A model generated the notes under the pieces. The model was not told the DNA's origin. It did no database searches and saw only the letters and a list, made by a program, of their open reading frames with translations. A stretch of 64,000 nt of DNA from Acidobacteriaceae bacterium (GTDB lineage: Bacteria > Acidobacteriota > Terriglobia > Terriglobales > Acidobacteriaceae): contig JAPWKG010000027.1 of the NCBI GenBank assembly GCA_028283625.1, positions 241,186 to 305,185 of the forward strand, in the 5' to 3' direction. A program made the position numbers and the translations under genes. Positions 48,383 through 58,347 of the stretch are shown piece after piece; position 1 is the stretch's first letter, and each line of letters starts with the position of its first letter.

Positions 48383-49108
48383 TTAGGGACGAACGGACTG
48401 AGGAAAGAAGATGGGCCAGTTTTCCTGGGCGCTACGGTCAACGAGCGCAGGTGTCGGGTTGACGGGGAAAGCGCGGCGAGCGATCGAGAGCATGGCGGCG
48501 TCATGCACGCTGTTTCCAAAGACAGCATCAGGAGCGGAGATGCCGACGCGCTTGAGCGAGGCGACTTTTCCTTCGTCCGTAGGGATATCGAGCAGACGCT
48601 CAGTGGCGAAACCATCCTCGGCGGCCACACGGGCGGCAAGCACGCGGTCTGCCGGAATATTGAAGCGCTTGACGCCTTCTTCAATGACCCAATCGTTTGT
48701 TGAGGAGACGCACCAGATCTCCGTGCCGCGCGACTGCAGCTCGGCGATGAGCTTGCTCAGCTCCGGGAAGATATTCGGTTCAACATGTTCGGCAAAAAAG
48801 GTAGCAGCTGCGACGCGCAGCGTCTCGACCGGAATTCCGGCGTAGACCTGCACCATTTCGCCGCAAATGACGAGCTCGTTCACTGTGCCGTTCTTGTAGA
48901 GCTCATAGCGCTCCTTGAGCCACTGCACCTTTTGAGGCGAGAGAAGACCGGTCTCCATTGTCCAGCGCATAAAGGAAGAGCCTGCATCGCCTGACCAGAG
49001 CGTGCCGTCGCAGTCAAAGACGGCAATCTTGGGTTCGAGTGCAAGGACCTGATCGTGGAACTCGGGGGAGGAAAGATGCAGGACGTCGGTGCGAAGAGCG
49101 GTAGTCAC
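48383..49108 (-). CDS. HAD-family phosphatase (SerB-like subfamily IB)
   Basis: About 241 residues. Motif I is FDCDGTLWSGD (nucleophile Asp and acid Asp), motif II WCVSSTND, then a Lys region (DEGKVASLKRVG) and motif IV FGNSVHDAAML. A cap with helices (FMRWTMETGLLSPQKVQWLKERYELYKNGTVNELVICGEM) is of the C1 type seen in phosphoserine phosphatase and its relatives. The substrate is not evident. The start is uncertain: GTG 49108 or TTG 49144, neither with a clear ribosome-binding site. It probably shares a transcript with the NUDIX gene 41 bp downstream. Confidence 0.8.
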   Translation of the reverse strand: MTTALRTDVLHLSSPEFHDQVLALEPKIAVFDCDGTLWSGDAGSSFMRWTMETGLLSPQKVQWLKERYELYKNGTVNELVICGEMVQVYAGIPVETLRVAAATFFAEHVEPNIFPELSKLIAELQSRGTEIWCVSSTNDWVIEEGVKRFNIPADRVLAARVAAEDGFATERLLDIPTDEGKVASLKRVGISAPDAVFGNSVHDAAMLSIARRAFPVNPTPALVDRSAQENWPIFFPQSVRP

Positions 49109-49269
49109 GGTATTAGTTTCGCAAAGAGAGGGGTGGAAACCCAAACCGGGGCTTTTTATGCCTTCCTCTAGCCGAATCGTAACCGAGGTTCCACGAGCAG
49201 CATAACGTCTGACTGGTGCGTCCGGCGGACAAGTTCTAGGCTAAAAGTACGGTACGAGGGCCGAAGCGA

Positions 49270-49764
49270 ATGATAGTGGTTTTGATGGGAGTGAGTGGTT
49301 CCGGCAAGACGACGATAGGCAAGCTGCTGGCACAACGGGAAGGCATTGTCTTCGCCGACGCGGATGATTATCACCCGAAGGCGAATAAGGAGAAGATGGC
49401 CGCAGGAGTTCCTTTGACCGATGAGGATCGGGAGCCGTGGCTTGAGGAGCTGAACCGGCTTTTGCGTGGATGGTTCGAGCAGGGAAGCGGCGGGGTATTA
49501 GCCTGCTCCGCGCTGAAGGCCAGCTATCGCACGACGCTTGGCGTGGACATGCCGCCGGCGGAGGTGCATTTTGTCTGGCTGGATGTGTCTCCCCACCTGC
49601 TTGCAGAGCGCTTGAGCGTGCGGAAGCATGAGTACATGAATCCAAATCTTTTGGCGAGCCAGCTGGCGACACTGGAGCCACCGAAGGATGCGTTGCGCGT
49701 GGTGAATGATCGCGCTCCGGAGGTCGTTGTGGATGAGATTGTGCAGCGATTGCAGACAGCATAG
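49270..49764 (+). CDS. gntK: Gluconokinase
   Basis: Phosphorylates D-gluconate to 6-phosphogluconate, feeding the pentose-phosphate or Entner-Doudoroff path. 164 residues, the usual length for GntK-type enzymes. The P-loop is at the start (MGVSGSGKTTIG, residues 6-17), then FADADDYHPKANKEKMAAGVPLTDEDREPWLEEL, which is diagnostic for gluconokinase, CSALKASYR and RKHEYMNPNLLASQLATLEPP. The start is ATG 49270. It stands alone, divergent from the HAD gene (161 bp away) and convergent with the next gene. Confidence 0.93.
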   Translation: MIVVLMGVSGSGKTTIGKLLAQREGIVFADADDYHPKANKEKMAAGVPLTDEDREPWLEELNRLLRGWFEQGSGGVLACSALKASYRTTLGVDMPPAEVHFVWLDVSPHLLAERLSVRKHEYMNPNLLASQLATLEPPKDALRVVNDRAPEVVVDEIVQRLQTA

Positions 49765-49816
49765 CGGACCGACGGCATAGAAGCTCGTCGGCCTGGTAGG
49801 TGTGCGGAGAGGGGCG

Positions 49817-50704
49817 CTAGGATGCCGAGCGGCGGGCGCGAATATTTTTGACTAAAAAGACCACCGCGACCAGAAACAAAACAACGGAGAGAATCAGGCT
49901 CAGCATGTGCCACGGATGAAGAATGCCATGCACAATCTGGTCGTTGTGCTGGTGTGCTGAGTTGACCACTGAGTCCGTCCAGCGGTCGAACTGCGGCAGG
50001 TTTCCTGTCGCGTAGAGGCCGAAGAGAACCATGAAGACGAAGAGCAGAATCAGGCGAGGCGTAAAGATCGGCTGCTTCTTGGTCTCAGCGTGCGAGAAAA
50101 GCCCCGCCTGATTGGCTACGGGATCGAGAACGGCCGCAGGACGGCGGCGTGCGAACGGACTCCTGGTAGAGCGGAAGCCAGCGGTCCGGGCGGCGGAGGC
50201 GACGCGCAGCGCATCGGCCATGCGAACCACGCCGGAGGGCATGTCTTCTCGGTCTGAGACGCGGGGCATGACATGCGCGCTGATCTCGTCGCTCTCCTCC
50301 GGGGAAGTTTCAGAAATAGCAGCTGGGGGGGCAGGCTCTCCAGCAATAGGTTCTGCGGAAGCTTCGACCGCGGCCGGTAATGCAGGCGCGGCTTCGGGAG
50401 ACTCAAGCGTCTCGGTTTGTGAGGGGGCTGTCTCGGCCTCTGGCGAAGTGGCCTCCGGCTCAGCGGGAGCTTCGAGAGGCGCTGGCTCAACCGGGGCTTC
50501 ATGAGCGCGGCGTATCGCCTCAAGCCTTGCCTTCGCCTCCTGAGCAGCCTGTGCGGCCTTCTGCGCTGTTTCCGCTTTTTGGCGCGCGATGATGGCGGTC
50601 GCTTCTGCGACATCGCTAATGGAGGCTGCCGAAAGATCGCTTAGCGGGCTTTCACGCTTCTTGTCGATGACGGCTTGTGCTTGTTCGGGGGTAAGGTCTG
50701 CCAT
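49817..50704 (-). CDS. Hypothetical membrane protein with Ala/Glu/Pro-rich cytoplasmic part
   Basis: 295 residues from ATG 50704 (MADLTPEQAQAV); a longer frame to 50896 reads through the divergent MFS start. The N-terminal 110 residues hold an alanine-rich coiled-coil stretch (AIIARQKAETAQKAAQAAQEAKARLEAIRRAHEA). A long Pro/Ala/Glu linker follows with no structure (about 65-140), then a basic region. Two helices at the end (TPRLILLFVFMVLFGLYATG, LSLILSVVLFLVAVVFLVKNIR) flank a His-rich loop (SAHQHNDQIVHGILHPWH). I recognise no family. Nearby genes give no clue. Confidence 0.65.
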   Translation of the reverse strand: MADLTPEQAQAVIDKKRESPLSDLSAASISDVAEATAIIARQKAETAQKAAQAAQEAKARLEAIRRAHEAPVEPAPLEAPAEPEATSPEAETAPSQTETLESPEAAPALPAAVEASAEPIAGEPAPPAAISETSPEESDEISAHVMPRVSDREDMPSGVVRMADALRVASAARTAGFRSTRSPFARRRPAAVLDPVANQAGLFSHAETKKQPIFTPRLILLFVFMVLFGLYATGNLPQFDRWTDSVVNSAHQHNDQIVHGILHPWHMLSLILSVVLFLVAVVFLVKNIRARRSAS

Positions 50705-50834
50705 GACTCTTCTTTGCTTAAGGACGCTCTGCCCACTGTATGCCGGATTCGATCCGTACGGGTACAGGAAACTTATCACGCACGGCAAAGGCTTCGTGAC
50801 CGGGGCGAAGGGTGGTAGGTTGAAACTCAGCACA

Positions 50835-52061
50835 ATGGCCGACTCTTCCTTCGCACCGCCCGCTCCCCAGGAACGCCCCTGGCTCTTTAGCTTCATGATT
50901 GCTCCGAACGCAGTGCTTGCGAATGGTGTGGTTCAGGGAGGCGTACTGGCGTTTCTGATGAGTCAGCAGAATATTCCGGCGTCCCGTGCCGCGGCGGTGG
51001 TCTCTTTTTTGTCGCTGCCGACGATGCTGTACTGCCTTTGGAGTCCACTGACGGACTTTCTCGTGCGCCGCAGGACGTGGTTGCTTTGGGGCGCACTGTT
51101 GGGTGGTCTGCTGATGGCGCTGGGTATGGCGCAAGGTGATCTAACCTCACGCAAATCCGTTTGGCTGATGTTTGCGGGCGCCTGCCTTGGGCAGCTGGTT
51201 GTGTCCGCGTGCGGAGGCATGATGGGAGCCCTGAAGACGGAGCGAGATAAGCGAATCTCTGGAAGCTTTTATCAGGGAGGCTCTCTGGCGTTCGGAGCGC
51301 TGAGCGTCTTCGTTCTGATCTCAGTGAGCGAGGGCCGCCATGCAGTGTGGATCGCTCCGCTAGCAGGGTTGCTCATCGCAGTTCCTGCTCTTTCGGCACT
51401 GGCCGCGCCTGCGCAGGACCTGGTTGCTACCGGAAGCTTCGGCAACACGATGGCGCATGTCTGGGCTGAGTTCAAGGCCACCTTTCTGAACCGGCGCGCG
51501 ATTCCGTACCTGCTGACGCTGGGACTTCCGCTCGCTTCTGGTTCCGCGATGAGCCTTTTGCCGGGAGTGGCGCGAGCGTATGGGGTGCCGGGAACGCAGG
51601 TGGCCTGGATGAACGGGCTTGGCGGGGCGCTCCTCACGGCGCTCGGCTCTCTTTCGGCAACGGTTGTGCCTGCGCGCATTCGGGCTTCAGTGGCTTACTG
51701 TTTGATCGCAATCACCAATGCGATCGTGACCGCGATTCTGGCGGTTGGTCCTCTGCGTCCGGGGACGTATTTTCTCGGGGTCACGCTTTATCTGTTTACG
51801 GTCGGCATGGCGTATGCGCTGTTCACGGCGGTTCTGCTTGAGTTCATGGGCGACTCGGGGAAGAGCGGCTCGGCACGCTACTCGCTGATCAATTCCTTGG
51901 GTAATATCCCGGTGATCTACATGATTGCGCTGGATGGCTGGGGAAGCGGACGCTGGGGAACACGAGGGCTGGCTGGAACGGAAGCCGTGGTGGGAGGGGG
52001 AGCGGCTTTGTGTATGTTGCTCTTTTTCCTGGTGTATAAGCCCAAAGCGGTATCGGTTTGA
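50835..52061 (+). CDS. PAT-type MFS transporter (AmpG-like)
   Basis: 408 residues, about 12 membrane segments. The start FMIAPNAVLANGVVQGGVLAFLMSQQNIPASRAAAVVSFLSLPTMLYCLWSPLTDFLVRRRTWLLWG has the pattern of AmpG/SLC33-type permeases: a short N-terminus, then the W-[SA]-P-L-[LT]-D motif after helix 2 and a basic patch. AmpG imports anhydromuropeptides for cell-wall recycling, which would suit the salvage cluster at 1635-10178, but that link is inferred and the family includes other substrates. ATG 50835 is chosen; the frame extends upstream through the divergent hypothetical gene. A 130-bp divergent region separates the two. Confidence 0.8.
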   Translation: MADSSFAPPAPQERPWLFSFMIAPNAVLANGVVQGGVLAFLMSQQNIPASRAAAVVSFLSLPTMLYCLWSPLTDFLVRRRTWLLWGALLGGLLMALGMAQGDLTSRKSVWLMFAGACLGQLVVSACGGMMGALKTERDKRISGSFYQGGSLAFGALSVFVLISVSEGRHAVWIAPLAGLLIAVPALSALAAPAQDLVATGSFGNTMAHVWAEFKATFLNRRAIPYLLTLGLPLASGSAMSLLPGVARAYGVPGTQVAWMNGLGGALLTALGSLSATVVPARIRASVAYCLIAITNAIVTAILAVGPLRPGTYFLGVTLYLFTVGMAYALFTAVLLEFMGDSGKSGSARYSLINSLGNIPVIYMIALDGWGSGRWGTRGLAGTEAVVGGGAALCMLLFFLVYKPKAVSV

Positions 52062-52263
52062 ACCCTTTGCCGTAGAGCGGCGTATCTCTTTTCGGACAAC
52101 TTTTCTCGGAACTCAGAAAACCTGAGGCCGGAGCCGATGACGTCTTACAGGCGTAGGCGCGGCTGCGCGTATACGGGTTGCGGACGGGAGAGAGTTCGAA
52201 AACTTGCGACTTTCCCGATGCTAGTGCATCCTAAGCATGAAAGTTGATAGAGAGGCACTCAAT

Positions 52264-54711
52264 ATGGCTAGTGAATTTGTAAGCATCATCCGCCCCCAAA
52301 GCGACAAGAACTCGAATCAGGAAGCGCACGGAAAGTCGTATCCCGTTCTTCCTGTGCGAGATACGGTGCTCATGCCCCACGCCGTGCTGCCTCTGACGGT
52401 GGGCCGTGAAAGCTCCATCCAGCTCATTCAGTCTCTGGGAGAGGACAAGACCATTCTTGTCGTTGCCCAGAAAGACGCGCGGCAGGATGTCCCGGATGGA
52501 CAGGATCTGCATACGATCGGCACCCGTGCAACCGTTCATAAAGTTGTGAAGATGCCGAACCAGAGCCTCTTTGTCTTTACCGAGGGTATGGATCGTGTGA
52601 AGATCGGCGACTATACGCAGACCCAGCCGTTTTTGAAGGCAGAGTTTGAAGTGCTTGAGGAGACGGAAGCTCCCGAGTCGCCAGAGGATGAGGCGTTGAA
52701 GAGAAATGTTCTGGCTCAGTTCCAGGAGATTGTGACCTCTTCGTCCACGCTGTCGGATGATCTGCAGACCATTGCGATCAACATTGAAGAGCCGGGCAGG
52801 CTTGCGGACTTTATTGCTTCAAGCCTTCCATTCCTGACGACTGCTGAGAAGCAGGAGCTTCTGGAGATCGTGGATGTCAAGAGCCGTCTGCAAAAGGTCA
52901 ACGCGCACCTGGCCAAGGAGCTAGAGGTACAGCAGCTTCGCAACAAGATTCAGAGCGAAGTGCAGGACTCGGTGCAGCAGTCGCAGCGAGACTTCTATCT
53001 GCGTGAGCAGATGAAGGCCATTCAGAAGGAACTTGGCGATCAGGATGAGACGCAGAAGGATGTTCAGGACCTGCGTGAAAAGATCGAAGCCGCCGGTATG
53101 CCGGAGGAGACGAAGAAGGATGCGCTGAAGGAGCTAAACCGTCTGAGCCGGATGAATCCGGCGGCTGCGGATTACTCGCTCACGCGGAATTACGTTGAAT
53201 GGCTGGCGGTTCTGCCGTGGGCAAAATCCACGTCAGAGGCGGTCGACATCAAGAAGGCGCAAGAGGTGCTGGATGCCGATCACTATGGCCTGAAGAAGGT
53301 GAAGGATCGCATTCTGGACTACTTGTCGGTTCGCCGTTTGAAGCCGGATATGAAGGGGCCGATTCTTTGCTTCGTTGGACCTCCGGGCGTAGGGAAGACC
53401 TCGCTGGGGCGTTCGATTGCGAAGGCACTGGGACGCAAGTTCTCGCGCATCTCGCTGGGCGGTATGCACGACGAGGCTGAGATTCGTGGACACCGTCGTA
53501 CGTATATCGGCGCGTTGCCAGGGCAGATTATTCAGCACCTGAAGCGTGTCGAAACGAACGATCCGGTCTTTATGCTGGATGAGATCGACAAGCTCGGCCG
53601 TGACTTCCGCGGTGATCCCGCTGCGGCTCTGCTTGAAGCGCTTGATCCGGAGCAGAACAACACGTTCCGCGATAACTACCTGGATCAGCCCTTTGATCTG
53701 AGCAAGGTGCTGTTTATCTGCACGGCAAACCAGCTCGACACCATACCGGGGCCGCTTCTGGACCGCATGGAGATCATCGAGCTCACCGGGTACACGGAGG
53801 AGGAGAAGGTCAACATTGCTGAAACGTACCTCATTCCACGCCAGGTGAAGGAGAACGGCTTGCAGCCTGAGCAGTTGACGGTACCGCGTGAGAGTGTGGC
53901 TTTGATTGCTCGTCATTACACGCGAGAGGCAGGGGTGCGTCGTCTGGAACAGCAGGTCGGCACGGTGGCGAGAAAAACGGCTCGCAAGGTTGCCGAAGGA
54001 ACCCTGAAGGATGGCGAGAGCTTTGTCGTTACGCCTGAGGTGGTGCACGAGTTCCTGGGCGGGATCAAGGTTCGCGTGGATACCGAGATTGCGGAACGGA
54101 CGAAGCGTCCGGGGGTTGCAGTCGGACTGGCGTGGACACCGGTTGGTGGAGATGTGCTGTTCATCGAAGCCAACAAGATGAAGGGCAAAGGCCACTTTTC
54201 CATGACGGGGCAGCTGGGCGATGTGATGAAGGAAAGCGTGCAGGCTGCGCATACCTGGATTCGCTCGAATGCAGCTCTGCTCGGCCTGGATGACGAGGTT
54301 CTGAAGGAGCTCGACATTCACGTTCATGTGCCGGCGGGAGCGATTCCGAAGGACGGTCCTTCTGCTGGTGTGACGATGGCAACCGCTCTGGTTTCGCTAC
54401 TGACGGATCGTCCTGTACGTCCGCTGCTGGCTATGACCGGCGAGATTACGCTGAGCGGCAATGTTCTGCCGGTAGGCGGCATCAAGGAAAAGTTCCTGGC
54501 GGCAAAACGCGCAGGGGTTCGTGATGTAATTCTGCCGATCGATGTAAAAGCCAACGTGGAAGAGGACCTTACGGCGGAGCAGGTAGAAGGGGTCACGATT
54601 CACTATGCTTCGCGGATCGAAGATGTTTTGGACATTGCTTTGCCCAAGACGCTGCGTGAGGCAAGTCAGGATGAAGAAGTACGGGAAGAAGTATTAGCTG
54701 CTGCAGAGTAA
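52264..54711 (+). CDS. lon: ATP-dependent protease Lon
   Basis: Cytoplasmic AAA+ protease that degrades misfolded and regulatory proteins. About 815 residues, typical of LonA. The N-domain begins [24 protein letters not shown]. Walker A is GPPGVGKTS (about residues 372-380), Walker B MLDEIDK, then the Lon-specific [31 protein letters not shown]. The proteolytic domain carries the Ser-Lys dyad S700 ([10 protein letters not shown]) and K743 ([14 protein letters not shown]). ATG 52264 follows AGAGAGG by 8 nt, so I prefer it to ATG 52237, which has no ribosome-binding site. The 200 bp upstream hold no recognisable heat-shock operator. A terminator follows at 54733. Confidence 0.95.
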   Translation: MASEFVSIIRPQSDKNSNQEAHGKSYPVLPVRDTVLMPHAVLPLTVGRESSIQLIQSLGEDKTILVVAQKDARQDVPDGQDLHTIGTRATVHKVVKMPNQSLFVFTEGMDRVKIGDYTQTQPFLKAEFEVLEETEAPESPEDEALKRNVLAQFQEIVTSSSTLSDDLQTIAINIEEPGRLADFIASSLPFLTTAEKQELLEIVDVKSRLQKVNAHLAKELEVQQLRNKIQSEVQDSVQQSQRDFYLREQMKAIQKELGDQDETQKDVQDLREKIEAAGMPEETKKDALKELNRLSRMNPAAADYSLTRNYVEWLAVLPWAKSTSEAVDIKKAQEVLDADHYGLKKVKDRILDYLSVRRLKPDMKGPILCFVGPPGVGKTSLGRSIAKALGRKFSRISLGGMHDEAEIRGHRRTYIGALPGQIIQHLKRVETNDPVFMLDEIDKLGRDFRGDPAAALLEALDPEQNNTFRDNYLDQPFDLSKVLFICTANQLDTIPGPLLDRMEIIELTGYTEEEKVNIAETYLIPRQVKENGLQPEQLTVPRESVALIARHYTREAGVRRLEQQVGTVARKTARKVAEGTLKDGESFVVTPEVVHEFLGGIKVRVDTEIAERTKRPGVAVGLAWTPVGGDVLFIEANKMKGKGHFSMTGQLGDVMKESVQAAHTWIRSNAALLGLDDEVLKELDIHVHVPAGAIPKDGPSAGVTMATALVSLLTDRPVRPLLAMTGEITLSGNVLPVGGIKEKFLAAKRAGVRDVILPIDVKANVEEDLTAEQVEGVTIHYASRIEDVLDIALPKTLREASQDEEVREEVLAAAE

Positions 54712-54732
54712 AGGAACGACCGCAAAAAGAAG

Positions 54733-54766
54733 GAAGGCGCTGCAAGTTTTGCAGCGCCTTCGTCTT
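54733..54766. terminator. Convergent hairpin terminator after lon
   Basis: GAAGGCGCTGCAA (54733-54745), a 3-nt loop, TTGCAGCGCCTTC (54749-54761), followed by GTCTTTTT; the mirrored A-rich run lies before it. It serves lon (+) and the hydrolase gene (-). Confidence 0.85.
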
Positions 54767-54778
54767 TTTCCAGGCGAT

Positions 54779-55465
54779 TTAGACGCCGAGGTTTTTGCGC
54801 AGGAACTGTGCGAGACGCAGGAAAAGCGGGAGCTGAATGCCATCGGAAAACCAGTGGCCTTCTCCCGGCAGAAGCAGCGTTTCGTGCTCGACATTAAGCT
54901 CGGTGAGGCGGGCGATGAGCTTGTGCGCATCTTCGATGCTCACGACGCGATCTTCTTCGCCGTGGACGACCAGAGTTGTCGGGAAATCCTTGGTCGCAAC
55001 CGACGCGTAGGGTTCCGCGAGTCCTCCCGCAAGATCGACGATGCAGCGAATGGCATGATGCTCGTCGGCCTCGGGCGAAGCAGAGAGTTTGGCCGCAAGC
55101 GCAAGAGCGAGAAAACCTCCAAGCGAAACGCCAACCAGCGCTACGCGCGAGGGGTCAATGCCGGGCCGCGTGCGTACTTTATGGAGCGTGGCCTGGACCG
55201 TCTCCAGCCACATGGGGAAGTGAACGCCATCGATGATGGTCTTGTAATCCGGATGATCGGTACCGCTGCCATCGAAGTAATGCGGAGCAAAGAGAGCGAT
55301 GCCTGCAGCCTTCAGCGGTGGCGAGATACGGTCAAGCCACCATTCCAGATTGCCACCGGATCCGTGCAGGAGAATGATCGCGGGAGAGAGCCCGGACGCG
55401 CTCGATGTTGGTTCATAAACGTCAATGCGGACTTGCTTGCCGCCGACAGAGAGAAGTTCGGTCAT
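54779..55465 (-). CDS. Alpha/beta hydrolase, dienelactone-hydrolase-like
   Basis: 228 residues. Oxyanion region LLHGSGGNLEWW (about 33-44); nucleophile in VGVSLGGFLAL (Gly-x-Ser-x-Gly, near 116); acid in VHGEEDRVV; His in LPGEGHWF. The order Ser-Asp-His and length fit the dienelactone hydrolase group, a broad set of esterases. There is no signal peptide. The substrate cannot be told. ATG 55465 starts the gene; 285 bp of divergent upstream sequence separate it from tsaB, and I see no gene in that gap. Confidence 0.85.
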   Translation of the reverse strand: MTELLSVGGKQVRIDVYEPTSSASGLSPAIILLHGSGGNLEWWLDRISPPLKAAGIALFAPHYFDGSGTDHPDYKTIIDGVHFPMWLETVQATLHKVRTRPGIDPSRVALVGVSLGGFLALALAAKLSASPEADEHHAIRCIVDLAGGLAEPYASVATKDFPTTLVVHGEEDRVVSIEDAHKLIARLTELNVEHETLLLPGEGHWFSDGIQLPLFLRLAQFLRKNLGV

Positions 55466-55750
55466 GCCGGTTGGTAAACCTCGTGAGGGAAAGAGTAGGA
55501 GGGAGCACGGCTATGGGAGGTGTGCTCGTGTTCGGGCCACTTCACTTTGCACACGAGAGGAGGGAGTCGTGCGGTGTGCAGAAGGTCTATGCGGCGGTTC
55601 AGGTTTCTCCTCCAGTGTATGTGCGGTTAGCGGAAAGTTCATCTTCGTGGCGGCAGCGGTGACTGGAATTGCCTGATGTGGAAGGAGATGCAGAGGAAAG
55701 AAAATCCTGTTACGACACAATGGCTGGCGCCGGTGTCTTATGCTTCTGCT

Positions 55751-56371
55751 ATGGTTCTTCTTCCCGGACAGTCTCTTCTTCTGCTCGATACCTGCGGTCA
55801 AGCCAGCAGCGTTGCCTTGGTTGCGGATGGCGCAGTTGTTGCGGAGGCTGTGCTGCCGGAGCGGACAGCTTCGTCGCAGCTTGTGCGTGTGTTGGCTGAG
55901 ATGCTTGCGGCTCGCCCGGTTCCGACGGCGGTGGGTGTCGTCAGTGGTCCGGGTTCGTTTACCGGCGTACGAGTTGGACTGGCTGCAGCCAAAGCGTTGG
56001 CCGAGGCCTGGGAGGCGCCGCTGGTGGATGTTTCCCGGCTGGAAGTGCTGGGGGAAGGTTTGAGTGCCGGGTTGGCAGCGATGGACGCAGGTCGAGGAGA
56101 GCTCTATCTGCGGGATCTTGCTTCTGGCAAAGAGTCGCTTGAGTCGCTGGCCGAGGTGGATGCGCTGGCGGCAACCGGCCTGCCGGTAGTTACCGATAGC
56201 GAGAAGCTTGCGGAGCATCTTCCGTCTGCCCTCGTTCGTACGGTGCACGCCAAGGATGCGCTAGCTGCAGTTCTTCGGGCGCTGCAAAACGGTACCGCGG
56301 ATGCCGCGCTACTGGATGCCAATTACGTTCGTAGCGAAAAGCAGATTTACGGCAAGTCAGCAGGACAATAG
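55751..56371 (+). CDS. tsaB: tRNA threonylcarbamoyladenosine protein TsaB
   Basis: Partner of TsaD and TsaE in making the t6A37 modification of ANN-reading tRNAs. 206 residues. The ASKHA-fold start LLLLDTCGQASSVAL (residues 8-22) and VGVVSGPGSFTGVRVGLAAAKALAEAW (about 60-86) are diagnostic of TsaB. ATG 55751 (MVLLPGQS) is preferred; in-frame codons back to 55676 add 25 unconserved residues. The rimI gene begins 3 bp after the stop, the usual tsaB-rimI order. Confidence 0.93.
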   Translation: MVLLPGQSLLLLDTCGQASSVALVADGAVVAEAVLPERTASSQLVRVLAEMLAARPVPTAVGVVSGPGSFTGVRVGLAAAKALAEAWEAPLVDVSRLEVLGEGLSAGLAAMDAGRGELYLRDLASGKESLESLAEVDALAATGLPVVTDSEKLAEHLPSALVRTVHAKDALAAVLRALQNGTADAALLDANYVRSEKQIYGKSAGQ

Positions 56372-56374
56372 ACC

Positions 56375-56821
56375 ATGCACGATGTGGTGGTACGTCGGGC
56401 GACTCTGCTGGACCTCGAAACACTCTGGAAGATTTCAGAAAGCGAAGCTCAGGCCCCGCACTGGAGCCGCAGCTCGTGGGAGCAGACGCTTGGCTCTCCC
56501 CAGAGGCTTTCGCTGCTGGCTGAGTCTGAAGGTCGTGTTGCGGGCGTGCTGGTGGTGGCCTGTGTCGGTTCGATTGCCGAGGTGGAGACGGTCGTGGTCG
56601 TACAGCAGGCGCGTCGAAAGGGAGTCGCATTACGACTTTTGATCCAAGCGCAGGATGAGCTACGAGCCAGGGGCGTGCGCGAGCTGGAGCTCGAGGTGAG
56701 AGCCTCAAATAGCGCAGCGCTTGGGCTTTATGCGCATCTGGGCTTTTTGGAGCAGGGAAGACGTGCTCGCTATTACAGTGCTCCGGAGGAGGATGCGTTG
56801 CTGCTGGCAAAGAGCTTGTAA
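56375..56821 (+). CDS. rimI: Ribosomal-protein-alanine acetyltransferase RimI-like
   Basis: GNAT acetyltransferase of 148 residues. It has the acetyl-CoA loop VVVVQQARRKGVALRLLIQAQDELRARG (R/Q-x-x-G-x-[GA] pattern, here R-R-K-G-V-A), then LELEVRASNSAALGLYAHLGFLEQGRRARYY, the typical RimI end (N-x-x-A-x-x-x-Y). RimI acetylates the N-terminal Ala of ribosomal protein S18. It follows tsaB at 3 bp, so they are one transcript. The N-x-x-A-L and GRR-x-x-YY motifs support RimI over other GNATs. Confidence 0.9.
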   Translation: MHDVVVRRATLLDLETLWKISESEAQAPHWSRSSWEQTLGSPQRLSLLAESEGRVAGVLVVACVGSIAEVETVVVVQQARRKGVALRLLIQAQDELRARGVRELELEVRASNSAALGLYAHLGFLEQGRRARYYSAPEEDALLLAKSL

Positions 56822-56866
56822 CGGCGCGCGAAGTTGTGACGTACCAAGCAGTTATAATCTTGCGAT

Positions 56867-57493
56867 ATGGTGCGTGACGGCCTGCTTTATGGTGTAGCGC
56901 TGCTGGTGGTGGCAGCGATTGTCTGGGTGCTGACGCACTTTGTTGTGCTCACAGCTCTTCCGGTGTTGTTGGCTGCGTTTTTCCTGTGGTTCTTCCGCGA
57001 TCCGCATCGCACGATCCCGGATGGTCCTGGGCTTGTGGTTTCTCCTGCGGATGGCAAGGTGGAAGAGTTCGAGTGGATTGAAACGGAGTCAGGAAGCCGC
57101 CTGCGTTTGACGATCTTCCTCAACGTCTTCAACGTGCATGTGAACCGTGTTCCCGTTGGCGGAAAGGTGACCCTGGTGGAGCATCGTGAAGGTTTGTTCC
57201 TGAATGCAATGGCTCCGGAGTCGGCGTTGCATAACGAACAGACGCTCATCACGATCGACACGGGAAGCTACGAAATCAGCTTCAAGCAGATCGCTGGCCT
57301 CTTGGCGCGCCGCATTGTCTGCAACCTGAAGGCAGGCGATGTGGTGACGCGTGGGCAGCGCATGGGCCTGATCAAGTTCGGTTCGCGTACGGACGTGCTG
57401 CTTCCGGCCAACGCGGAGTTGAAGGTAAAACCCGGACAGCATGTGAAGGGCGGAAGCTCGATTCTCGCGGTCATTCCGGAGAGCAACCAGTAA
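56867..57493 (+). CDS. psd: Phosphatidylserine decarboxylase
   Basis: Pyruvoyl enzyme converting phosphatidylserine to phosphatidylethanolamine. 208 residues, the short archaeal/bacterial Psd-A type. An N-terminal membrane anchor ([23 protein letters not shown]) is followed by [31 protein letters not shown] and the self-cleavage site G172-S173 in IKFGSRTDV; Ser173 becomes the pyruvoyl group. Its stop overlaps the start of pssA by one base (TAATG), so the two steps of phosphatidylethanolamine synthesis are translated together. Confidence 0.93.
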   Translation: MVRDGLLYGVALLVVAAIVWVLTHFVVLTALPVLLAAFFLWFFRDPHRTIPDGPGLVVSPADGKVEEFEWIETESGSRLRLTIFLNVFNVHVNRVPVGGKVTLVEHREGLFLNAMAPESALHNEQTLITIDTGSYEISFKQIAGLLARRIVCNLKAGDVVTRGQRMGLIKFGSRTDVLLPANAELKVKPGQHVKGGSSILAVIPESNQ

Positions 57494-58335
57494 TGGGCGT
57501 GGCCGAATCCATGACGCAACGGCAACCGCCTGCTCGTGGCATGTATGTGCTGCCGTCGCTGTTTACGGCGGGCAATATTGCTGCGGGCTACTATGCGATC
57601 ATGCAGGCGATTCATGGTTCGGCTCTGCTGGATCCGGCTGCCTTTGACCGCTCTGCTTTGGCAATCCTGTTTGCGATCGTCTTCGATGGTCTGGACGGAC
57701 GGATTGCACGCATGACCAACACGCAGAGCGCGTTTGGCCGTGAGTTGGATTCGCTGGCTGATGTGATCGCCTTTGGTGTGGCACCGAGTTTGCTGGCCTA
57801 TCTATGGGGCGTCAAGCATGTCGTGCACTCAGGCTATCCGCTGATTGAAGCTCGTGTACTGCACTTCGGCCTGGTCATCTGCTTCCTCTTCCTCATCTGC
57901 GGTGCGTGCAGGCTCGCGCGATTCAACGTGAGCGTGAACCCGCAGCCGAGAAATCCGGGACGTCCGGGAAGAAAGTACTTTGTTGGGATGCCGATTCCGG
58001 CCGGCGCTGGATGCATTGCCGCGGTGGTGCACTTCGAGGCCGGTTCGCCGATCTACAGCGTCTGGATGTCTGCACTCTGGATGGCGCTGATTGCGTTTGT
58101 GGGCTTCCTGATGGTGAGCAGCTGGCGTTTCTGGAGCGGCAAAGAAATCGACATGAATTCGCGCCGCCCTGCGCGTCTTCTGGTTTTGCTGGTCGTTCTG
58201 GTGGGACTGGTCTTTGAGTGGTCGGAAAAAGGACTGCTGGTGTTGGCGATGGGGTATCTCGTGTCGGGCGTGATGGCAAGGCTTGCATACTCGTGGCAGC
58301 GCCGCAAGGAACGAGCAGCAGCGGGGCTGCGGTAA
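57493..58335 (+). CDS. pssA: CDP-diacylglycerol--serine O-phosphatidyltransferase
   Basis: Integral membrane enzyme making phosphatidylserine from CDP-diacylglycerol and serine, 280 residues. The CDP-alcohol phosphatidyltransferase motif D-G-x2-A-R-x8-G-x3-D-x3-D is intact at residues 68-90 (DGRIARMTNTQSAFGRELDS). Some six to eight membrane helices follow (LVICFLFLICGACRLARF, MALIAFVGFLMVSSW, LLVLLVVLVGLVFEW). It overlaps the psd stop by one base and is followed 12 bp later by the Usg-like gene. Its product is the substrate of Psd. Confidence 0.94.
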   Translation: MGVAESMTQRQPPARGMYVLPSLFTAGNIAAGYYAIMQAIHGSALLDPAAFDRSALAILFAIVFDGLDGRIARMTNTQSAFGRELDSLADVIAFGVAPSLLAYLWGVKHVVHSGYPLIEARVLHFGLVICFLFLICGACRLARFNVSVNPQPRNPGRPGRKYFVGMPIPAGAGCIAAVVHFEAGSPIYSVWMSALWMALIAFVGFLMVSSWRFWSGKEIDMNSRRPARLLVLLVVLVGLVFEWSEKGLLVLAMGYLVSGVMARLAYSWQRRKERAAAGLR

Positions 58336-58347
58336 AAGGACACATTT

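Noticed and set aside
52062..52263. CIRCE or sigma-32-type heat-shock element before lon
   Set aside because: GGAACT and CGTCTT words occur but are 28 bp apart, too far for an ECF promoter, and no CIRCE inverted repeat is present.
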